This document shows positions 20,174 to 24,491 of a stretch of 24,491 nt of DNA, piece by piece. The stretch is from a virus, in IMG/VR virus record IMGVR_UViG_3300035188_000482, positions 1 through 24,491 of that record. The stretch is one strand, 5' to 3'. Position 1 is the first letter of the stretch. Each line of letters opens with the position of its first letter. Position numbers and translations under genes: made by a program. A model generated the notes under the pieces. The model was not told the DNA's origin. It saw nothing but the letters and a program-made list of their open reading frames with translations, and made no database searches.

Positions 20174-20898
20174 TGAAAGTCCTCGATCTCTTTAGTGGGA
20201 TCGGTGGCTTCTCTTTGGGACTAGAGCGGGCCGGTATGCAAACCATCGCTTTCTGCGAGGTTGATCCAAAGTGCCGAGAGGTGCTTCGGAAACACTGGCC
20301 TGCTACCCCAATCTATGAAGACATTCGTTCCCTACATGCAAAGGAAATTGGTGAAACAGTTGACGTTATTTGCGGAGGATTCCCCTGCCAAGACATCAGT
20401 GTCGCAGGAAAAGGAGCTGGACTATCAGGAGAAAGATCAGGACTGTGGTGGGAGTTCCACAGGCTCATCAAGGAAGCGAAGCCGAAATGGGTCATCATCG
20501 AAAACGTGTCAGCCCTTCGCTCTAGAGGATTGGATCAAGTCCTCAGGTCGCTCTCTCAGATCGGGTATGATTCGGAATGGCATTGTATTCCCGCTTCAGC
20601 CGTTGGTGCGCCTCACCAAAGGGACCGGGTCTGGATCATTGCTTACCCCATCGGCTCAAGGATGGAAGGCTTGGACTTTCCGAAACCCTTATGCGCTTAT
20701 TCGGAAGAATCACGCAGATGGCAACTTGCAGGAGCAGTTGATGCGGCTTTACCAGCGGATGATTACGCCAGAATGCGAGGAACTTTTAATGGGGTTTCCG
20801 AAGTCATGGACCGACTTAAGCAACTTGGAAACGCAGTAGTCCCACAGATACCCGAGTTAATCGGGAGGAGCATCCTCAAACATGACACCAACCCGTAA
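20170..20898 (+). CDS. DNA (cytosine-5) methyltransferase
   Basis: 242 residues. It transfers a methyl group from S-adenosylmethionine to cytosine C5. Motif I is VLDLFSGIGGFSLGLERAGM, motif IV GGFPCQDISVAGKGAGLSGE with catalytic Cys73, motif VI VIIENVSALRSRGL, motif VIII GAPHQRDRVWIIAYP, and motif X RLKQLGNAVVPQIPELIG. The target-recognition part is short, so specificity cannot be read. ATG 20170 overlaps the reductase stop. No restriction endonuclease is nearby, so it is an orphan enzyme, probably protecting phage DNA. A second ORF with its own family motifs overprints most of this gene (20351-20839). Confidence 0.93.
   Translation: MMKVLDLFSGIGGFSLGLERAGMQTIAFCEVDPKCREVLRKHWPATPIYEDIRSLHAKEIGETVDVICGGFPCQDISVAGKGAGLSGERSGLWWEFHRLIKEAKPKWVIIENVSALRSRGLDQVLRSLSQIGYDSEWHCIPASAVGAPHQRDRVWIIAYPIGSRMEGLDFPKPLCAYSEESRRWQLAGAVDAALPADDYARMRGTFNGVSEVMDRLKQLGNAVVPQIPELIGRSILKHDTNP
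20351..20839 (+). CDS. Overprinted ORF inside the methyltransferase gene
   Basis: 162 residues in the +1 frame relative to the methyltransferase. GTG 20351 has AAGGA five bases upstream. The product shows motifs I recognise from proteins found beside phage methyltransferases: QLTLFAEDSPAKTSVS, RSGMIRNGIVFPLQPLVRLT, then KGTGSGSLLTP, and LLMGFPKSWTDL near the end. The same bases that encode LTLFAEDSPAKTS encode catalytic motif IV (GGFPCQDIS), and those for GFPKSWTDLSNLET encode DRLKQLGNAV. Keeping both sets of motifs argues against a chance ORF. It could also be a relic of a frame change. Function unknown. Confidence 0.5.
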   Translation: MKQLTLFAEDSPAKTSVSQEKELDYQEKDQDCGGSSTGSSRKRSRNGSSSKTCQPFALEDWIKSSGRSLRSGMIRNGIVFPLQPLVRLTKGTGSGSLLTPSAQGWKAWTFRNPYALIRKNHADGNLQEQLMRLYQRMITPECEELLMGFPKSWTDLSNLETQ

Positions 20899-21610
20899 GG
20901 AGCGCCGAAGACTCCTGCGAGAACAAAGAGCAGCCGCCGGTTTCCCAAAGCAACCACAAGTCCCACCCCCGTTATCTCTGGCTACCATTCGTCCCATGAC
21001 GATCAACCAGAACCGTGTGTTCAAGGAGTTTAACCGGGGGCAACACCTGGTTCTCCATGGTTACGCCGGGACCGGCAAGTCCTTCCTGAGCCTATACCTC
21101 GCCCTCAATGAGGTGGTGGGTAAGGGAACCTACAAGCGGGTCATTGTGGTTCGCTCGGCGGTCCCCAGTCGAACTCAGGGCTTTCTGCCAGGAACTGAGG
21201 AGGAGAAGGCGGCTGTCTATGAGTCAGCCTATATCTCGATTGTGGATGACCTGTTCAAGAAACACGGGAGCTACAACCGACTCAAGGACCAGAAGGCCAT
21301 TGAGTTTACCACAACATCCTATCTCCGTGGTCTTACCATAGATGACGCCATCATCATCATCGATGAGGTTCAGAACATGATAGACGGCGAGATAAACACA
21401 GTCATGACCCGAGTAGGTCAGAATGCCCGTGTGGTGATCTGTGGGGACTTCAGGCAGAACGATCTGGTCAGCAAGCGGGAGGAGAGTTGCATCCGGTCGC
21501 TAATGGACACGGTGAACCGTATGCCCAGCTTCTCGGTCATCGAGATGGGCCACGATGATATTGTGAGGTCTGGGCTGGTCCGCGAGTGGATCATAGCCAG
21601 AGAGCCGTAG
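20882..21610 (+). CDS. phoH: PhoH-like ATPase
   Basis: 242 residues, overlapping the methyltransferase end by 17 nt. PhoH proteins are RecA-fold/helicase-like ATPases common in phages; their role is uncertain, with RNA metabolism and phosphate stress proposed. Walker A is LHGYAGTGKSFLSLYLAL with Lys66, Walker B is AIIIIDEVQNMIDGEIN, and sensor-like strand VVICGDFRQNDLVSKREES follows. The basic N-terminus (RKERRRLLREQR) is a variable extension. It is the last plus-strand gene, followed by the bidirectional hairpin region where the minus-strand lysis genes end. Confidence 0.92.
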   Translation: MTPTRKERRRLLREQRAAAGFPKQPQVPPPLSLATIRPMTINQNRVFKEFNRGQHLVLHGYAGTGKSFLSLYLALNEVVGKGTYKRVIVVRSAVPSRTQGFLPGTEEEKAAVYESAYISIVDDLFKKHGSYNRLKDQKAIEFTTTSYLRGLTIDDAIIIIDEVQNMIDGEINTVMTRVGQNARVVICGDFRQNDLVSKREESCIRSLMDTVNRMPSFSVIEMGHDDIVRSGLVREWIIAREP

Positions 21611-21613
21611 GAG

Positions 21614-21682
21614 ACTCACTGGTAAGCGAAAGGACTGAGAGCTACTAGGGTAGCTTGATGTTTCTCCAGGCTACTCAGTGAG
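21614..21682. repeat. Nested inverted repeats between convergent operons
   Basis: CTCACTG (21614-21620) pairs with CAGTGAG (21676-21682). Inside, GCTAC-TAGG-GTAGC (about 21641-21654) forms a perfect 5-bp hairpin. There is no long T-run, so it could be a structured RNA end or a weaker terminator element ahead of the main one. Confidence 0.45.
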
Positions 21683-21699
21683 CTTCTCTGAGCGTTTAA

Positions 21700-21748
21700 A
21701 CCGATAGACAACCCTTGGGTATACCTTGGGCTGTCTATCGGTATTTTT
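21700..21748 (+). terminator. Strong hairpin terminator at the convergent junction
   Basis: ACCGATAGACA (21700-21710) and TGTCTATCGGT (21732-21742) form a perfect 11-bp stem. Three further C-G pairs (CCC/GGG) follow after one mismatch, and then ATTTTT. The T-run favours the plus strand, ending the PhoH transcript. On the minus strand the stem is followed by TTTAAA, so it may also slow late transcription, whose last gene stops at 21747. Confidence 0.85.
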
Positions 21749-21995
21749 AGCTTCTGTGGGCCGTCAGTTGGTGTATCCAGGCGACCAGTTGGTCCCAGTT
21801 CAGCCAACCTAAGACCGTGGTGGTCAGAGCCAACACAAGTTTCCCCATGTTGTAGGCCACCTTGGCTGTCAGGTCTATCTCCAGTTGCCTGTGGCCTATC
21901 CTGTCCAGCTTCTCGTCCATATCGACCAGAGTGACCTTAAGGCTATCCAGCTTCGTCTCAAGGATAGCTATTCGTTGCGAGTGGTCGTCTGTCAT
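21747..21995 (-). CDS. XhlA-like small membrane protein of the lysis cassette
   Basis: 82 residues. A coiled-coil head (RIAILETKLDSLKVTLVDMD, then EKLDRIGHRQLEIDLTAKVA) is followed by one transmembrane helix (MGKLVLALTTTVLGWLNW) and a short tail, the layout of XhlA-type haemolysin/holin-associated proteins. ATG at 21995 overlaps the Rz1 stop (ATGA); an upstream in-frame GTG at 22013 is less likely. It is the last gene of the late operon and probably assists membrane permeabilisation at lysis. Confidence 0.65.
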   Translation of the reverse strand: MTDDHSQRIAILETKLDSLKVTLVDMDEKLDRIGHRQLEIDLTAKVAYNMGKLVLALTTTVLGWLNWDQLVAWIHQLTAHRS

Positions 21996-22234
21996 TTCTT
22001 GAGCCACCCACACTTCAAAGCCAGACCAACCGCATTGTGTTCCCTGATCTGGGCAATGGTAGGTTTGGTGTCATGTCGGGAATAGTAGATGGCTCTGGCT
22101 GCCTTACAGAACTCAGGGCCACCCTCAGTCTCTAAGGAACGGGTCGTTGTCTGGCAGGCTGTCAGGGTCACGAGCAATGGCAGCACGAATAGCTTCACGG
22201 GCAGCCACTGCGATTTGAGCTTGAGTAACTTCAT
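21992..22234 (-). CDS. Rz1: Outer-membrane spanin lipoprotein (Rz1-like)
   Basis: 80 residues. The basic N-terminus and hydrophobic stretch (LFVLPLLVTLTAC) end in the lipobox LTAC, with Cys27 as the lipidation site. The mature part is EFCKAARAIYYSRHDTKPTI, then AQIREHNAVGLALKCGW, a pattern common in phage o-spanin-like proteins. The first 110 nt overlap the Rz-like gene in another frame, the classic nested Rz/Rz1 design. It would span the periplasm with the inner-membrane partner and fuse membranes at the end of lysis. The presence of spanins indicates a Gram-negative host. Confidence 0.8.
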   Translation of the reverse strand: MKLLKLKSQWLPVKLFVLPLLVTLTACQTTTRSLETEGGPEFCKAARAIYYSRHDTKPTIAQIREHNAVGLALKCGWLKK

Positions 22235-22361
22235 GTCTCAGGGCCTCTAGCTGCTGCTGTGTCCTACCGGCGTCTACAAGTCGGTTGACGTAGAGCCATT
22301 CGAATAGTTTACCGACAGCAGCAAAAGCCGCTGTCAGTAGACTCAGGAGAACACTTATCAC
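22125..22361 (-). CDS. Rz: Inner-membrane spanin (Rz-like)
   Basis: 78 residues from GTG at 22359-22361, which overlaps the holin-like stop (GTGA). It has an N-terminal transmembrane helix (MISVLLSLLTAAFAAVGKLF), then a long helix with coiled-coil character (RTQQQLEALRHEVTQAQIAV) and the ending DPDSLPDNDPFLRD, often seen in phage Rz proteins. It shares 110 nt with the Rz1-like gene. The two together form the spanin complex. Length is short compared with lambda Rz. Confidence 0.78.
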   Translation of the reverse strand: MISVLLSLLTAAFAAVGKLFEWLYVNRLVDAGRTQQQLEALRHEVTQAQIAVAAREAIRAAIARDPDSLPDNDPFLRD

Positions 22362-22540
22362 TGCTCTACGTTACCACCAGCAACATTGAGGTCCTTGGAT
22401 GCGATGAGACCAAAGGCCCCAAGCAACGCAAGGATATCATCAACACTGAAGGTCCCTTCGAAATACCACTTGGCTGCAATGGTGATGAGCATGGAGACAC
22501 CAGCAGCCGTGGTCTTCCAGTTCTTCCTAACGTAATCCAT
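22358..22540 (-). CDS. Holin-like small membrane protein
   Basis: 60 residues with two hydrophobic segments: NWKTTAAGVSMLITIAAKWY and DDILALLGAFGLIASKD, then VAGGNVEQ. The NWKTT...GLIASKDxNVAGG outline is common in small phage proteins next to endolysins that are annotated as holin or holin-like. It would form the inner-membrane lesion that releases the endolysin. It lies 30 nt after the endolysin stop and overlaps the Rz-like gene by four nt. The functional call is from context and topology. Confidence 0.6.
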   Translation of the reverse strand: MDYVRKNWKTTAAGVSMLITIAAKWYFEGTFSVDDILALLGAFGLIASKDLNVAGGNVEQ

Positions 22541-22559
22541 GGTTCTATGCTTTCTTTGA

Positions 22560-22580
22560 GGAGACGAAGTCTACGACCTC
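22560..22580. repeat. Hairpin repeat, copy C of three
   Basis: GGAGACGAAGTCTACGACCTC, matching copy A (958-978) at 19 of 21 bases. AGAC-GAA-GTCT forms a short stem. It overlaps the endolysin stop region and lies just before the holin-like gene on the late strand, so late mRNA would carry AGACTTCGTCT here. Confidence 0.6.
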
Positions 22581-22987
22581 TTGGGATATAGCTTTGCGGG
22601 CAGTTGGTAGTGAGGGCCATCCTTGAAGGACCGCCAGTCACCACCCCATTCAATAGGAACACCAACAGCCTTGGCGGCTTCCTTAACTATCTTCGAGAGC
22701 TTGGCGTATAGCGGCCAGTCCCACCTGATTTCACCACCATCAACCACACCATCACCGTCAGCATCCACCCACACAGCAAGATCAACTGCGTGTCCTGTGA
22801 TATGCCGGGAGTTCATGGTTCTGGAGGCTCCCGCCTTGACTAACTGTCGCTGACGGTCAACTGTGCGTAAACCCTCGGTCACGATGAACTTCATGTCCGA
22901 GAGTTCCGCAGCTTTGTTAATGACTTTCTGTAAATCAGGGTGAACTCCCGCCAACCTCTTCTTCGAGGCGTCGTTGAGTTTAATCAT
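22571..22987 (-). CDS. Endolysin, M15-family peptidase
   Basis: 138 residues. A zinc peptidase of the VanY/L-Ala-D-Glu type that cuts peptidoglycan cross-bridges. Zinc ligands appear in NSRHITGHAVDLAVW (His and Asp) and DGPHYQLPAKLY (His), with TEGLRTVDRQRQLVKAGASR as the upstream helix and loop typical of the family. No signal peptide is present, so export depends on the holin. ATG at 22987 overlaps the previous stop by eight nt; a TTG at 23002 is in frame. Single-domain and small, as in many podoviruses. Confidence 0.9.
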   Translation of the reverse strand: MIKLNDASKKRLAGVHPDLQKVINKAAELSDMKFIVTEGLRTVDRQRQLVKAGASRTMNSRHITGHAVDLAVWVDADGDGVVDGGEIRWDWPLYAKLSKIVKEAAKAVGVPIEWGGDWRSFKDGPHYQLPAKLYPKRS

Positions 22988-23165
22988 TTGATTCAGGTTC
23001 AACCTTTAGTTTTGCTTCAGCCTGCTCACGGATGCTTGAGATAACTTCAGTCACCTCAACATACGGACGGTTGCCCAGAGCATTCATAACGATGTTCCAG
23101 GCTGCTACGGGTAACTCTATGCTAATAACTTTCTGTTCCACGAATAGTCTTTCTACTGATTCCAA
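22980..23165 (-). CDS. Hypothetical small protein of the late operon
   Basis: 61 residues from TTG at 23163-23165, overlapping the upstream gene by 13 nt and the endolysin by eight. The sequence VISIELPVAAWNIVMNALGN, then RPYVEVTEVISSIREQAEAK, has one strand and two helices. Similar small proteins occur between fibre and lysis genes in phages. No function can be assigned. Confidence 0.6.
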   Translation of the reverse strand: MESVERLFVEQKVISIELPVAAWNIVMNALGNRPYVEVTEVISSIREQAEAKLKVEPESND

Positions 23166-23506
23166 GGCAAAGCCGGACGAACTACCGGCGGGTTGATCTG
23201 GTCTTCGATCTGTTTGTCCAAAGCAGCTTTCTGCGCTTCGAGTGTCTCAGGGCCGAAAGCATCTTCGAGCCACCCGATGACCTGTGCTTCCGTCAGGTCT
23301 TCATATGGCGTGAAGGGTGCTTCCGGGTCGAGGGTGACGGACTGTGAGCCGTATATGTCGGCTGTGTGTGCAGAAGCGCCAGCTTCGCTGCCTGTGCCGT
23401 CAGTCGCTACCCTTCGCCAATGGACGGTGAACACAACGTCCGTGTGGTCGTCCTGTTGTGGGTAGCAGTCAAGTTGGGAAATTACCCATGTGTATTGATT
23501 AGCCAT
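23153..23506 (-). CDS. Conserved phage protein of unknown function, tail-fibre neighbour
   Basis: 117 residues. The pattern ANQYTWVISQLDCYPQQDDH, then DVVFTVHWRR, then GSQSVTLDPEAPFTPYEDLT, then QVIGWLEDAFG and DKQIEDQINPPVVRPALPW is a strongly conserved family I recognise from many tailed phages, usually next to tail or lysis genes. It is probably a virion or assembly protein rich in beta-strands, but its role is unknown. ATG at 23506 overlaps the fibre stop by eight nt. Confidence 0.8.
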   Translation of the reverse strand: MANQYTWVISQLDCYPQQDDHTDVVFTVHWRRVATDGTGSEAGASAHTADIYGSQSVTLDPEAPFTPYEDLTEAQVIGWLEDAFGPETLEAQKAALDKQIEDQINPPVVRPALPWNQ

Positions 23507-24491
23507 TGAGTTGTTCCTCTAGGGCGGTGACTTTTGCGGCGAGTTCTTGGATGCCAGCAACAAGAACAGAAACAAACCGGTCATATGATACGCTGTCAGG
23601 CTCATTATCTTTGTTCAGGCTAACGAGTTCTGGTATTACATCTATTACTTCTTCTGCTATTAGGCCGACGTCTGTTCGCCCATCATCCTTGTATTCAAAC
23701 ATACGCGACTTGAGAGCGATAATTGCTTCGAGGCCATATTTTGAATTTCGGATGTTGTCTTTGTATCGCGCCGATGATGTATCGTACGTAATAACACCGC
23801 CAGTTGAGTTCCATTTGAGAGTATTCGTTCCCGCCCCACTTCCAAGCTGCGGCGCAGTTAATTGCCCATCATTGCGTACAGTAAATGTGGTATTTGGTGT
23901 GGAGTTTTCAACGAATAATCCGAATTGCGTGCTTGATGCGTTGCCGCCTCTGACACGAAGGCGCTCTACACTTGGAGTGCAGTTTAGGCCAGTAAATCCA
24001 TTCGCATCGAGCACCATGCTGTTGCTCGCGGCGCTACCATTGAAAGAAACTGCCGGTGAACCGGATGAACCAGCGCCAAGGATGCGGAAGGTGCCGCTGC
24101 TGTCGATGCGGGCGCGTTCTGTGCCATTCGTCTGAAAAATCAGATTGTTCGCCGTATGCTGACGAATAAAGAACTCGCCGGAATTGTTGATGTATAGCGC
24201 GCCTATCAACGAACCGCTTCTTAGAAGCTGAATAGCGCCGTCCTGAGTACCTGTGGCGTTTGCCACTATCAGAGGATTTGCCGAAGCACTTTGCACGACA
24301 AGAGGCGAACCGGGTGAAGCCGTCCCAATACCAAGCCGCCCACTAGCATCCAGCGTCATCGCCGGCGTGAAGGCACCCGTGCCATTTACAAGATTACCTG
24401 CGGTGCCGGAGGCGGCAGTTACCCACCCATGCGTCCCGTTAAACTGAGTATAATACGTTGCGTTTCCGTTAGTAATGTATCTCCACACGCT
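23499..24491 (-). CDS. Tail fibre with C-terminal S74 chaperone domain (partial, cut at window end)
   Basis: At least 330 residues; the reading frame is open to the window edge, so the start is missing. The body holds fibre-like repeats (ASGRLGIGTASPGSPLVVQS, then LRSGSLIGALYINNSGEFFI, then GTERARIDSSGTFRILGAGS). The last about 100 residues are the intramolecular chaperone/auto-peptidase S74: SSARYKDNIRNSKYGLEAII, then DVGLIAEEVIDVIPELVSLN, then YDRFVSVLVAGIQELAAKVT ending in a coiled coil. The domain trimerises the fibre and then cleaves itself off at the Ser before Ala-Arg-Tyr-Lys (by family analogy). Host-range determinant. Confidence 0.9.
   Translation of the reverse strand, partial: SVWRYITNGNATYYTQFNGTHGWVTAASGTAGNLVNGTGAFTPAMTLDASGRLGIGTASPGSPLVVQSASANPLIVANATGTQDGAIQLLRSGSLIGALYINNSGEFFIRQHTANNLIFQTNGTERARIDSSGTFRILGAGSSGSPAVSFNGSAASNSMVLDANGFTGLNCTPSVERLRVRGGNASSTQFGLFVENSTPNTTFTVRNDGQLTAPQLGSGAGTNTLKWNSTGGVITYDTSSARYKDNIRNSKYGLEAIIALKSRMFEYKDDGRTDVGLIAEEVIDVIPELVSLNKDNEPDSVSYDRFVSVLVAGIQELAAKVTALEEQLNG

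Noticed and set aside
23506-24135. Plus-strand ORF of 209 residues at the right end
   Set aside because: Antisense to the S74 tail fibre, which has clear domain motifs.

Overview
The window is most of a temperate, T7-like podovirus (tailed phage) genome, or an integrated copy of one. It carries the T7 replication set: single-subunit RNA polymerase, gp2.5-like SSB, endonuclease I, primase-helicase, family A DNA polymerase and 5'-3' exonuclease. A tyrosine integrase lies directly upstream of the RNA polymerase. The host is probably a proteobacterium. An alphaproteobacterium is favoured, because a 39-nt tRNA-Tyr-like fragment beside the integrase has the GGGGGCGGACTGTAAA run typical of that class; this host call is an inference.

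Layout. Positions 1-865 (minus strand) hold tail genes: the first codons of a tail protein and a tail-collar fibre. Positions 866-1870 form a divergent control region without a convincing gene. Positions 1.8-4.8 kb (plus) hold an early, fast-evolving block of small hypothetical proteins, tiny membrane peptides and a winged-helix regulator, closed by a rho-independent terminator. Positions 4.8-6.19 kb hold the integrase, the attP-like tRNA-Tyr fragment and a promoter. Positions 6.19-14.6 kb hold RNA polymerase and replication genes. Positions 14.6-21.6 kb hold tightly overlapping genes for nucleotide supply (ThyX, class II ribonucleotide reductase, MazG/HisE-like pyrophosphohydrolase), 5'-3' exonuclease, a cytosine methyltransferase, PhoH and small proteins including a lipoprotein. 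A strong hairpin terminator lies where the two strands converge (about 21.7 kb). Positions 21.75-24.49 kb (minus) hold the lysis cassette (XhlA-like protein, Rz1, Rz, holin-like protein, M15 endolysin) and a tail fibre with an S74 chaperone domain cut by the window edge.

How it works together. Early and replication genes run on plus, structural and lysis genes on minus, unlike the one-direction T7 plan. If the genome is circular or circularly permuted, the tail-collar gene at 865 is first in the late operon and its promoter must lie in 866-1870. A perfect 22-bp repeat occurs once there (1272-1293), pointing into the late genes, and once just before the RNA polymerase (6133-6154), pointing into it. 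It is my best candidate for the cognate phage promoter. Integration at the tRNA-Tyr-like site would separate the early/integrase block from the RNA polymerase.

Most unusual signals: (1) a strand-biased octamer CTCGCGCG, eight exact copies confined to 3401-5095 and independent of reading frame; (2) a second long ORF overprinted on the cytosine methyltransferase gene, with motifs of its own protein family; (3) the 22-bp repeat; (4) a DNA polymerase whose only well-placed start is CTG; (5) several very short membrane-protein genes, easily missed.
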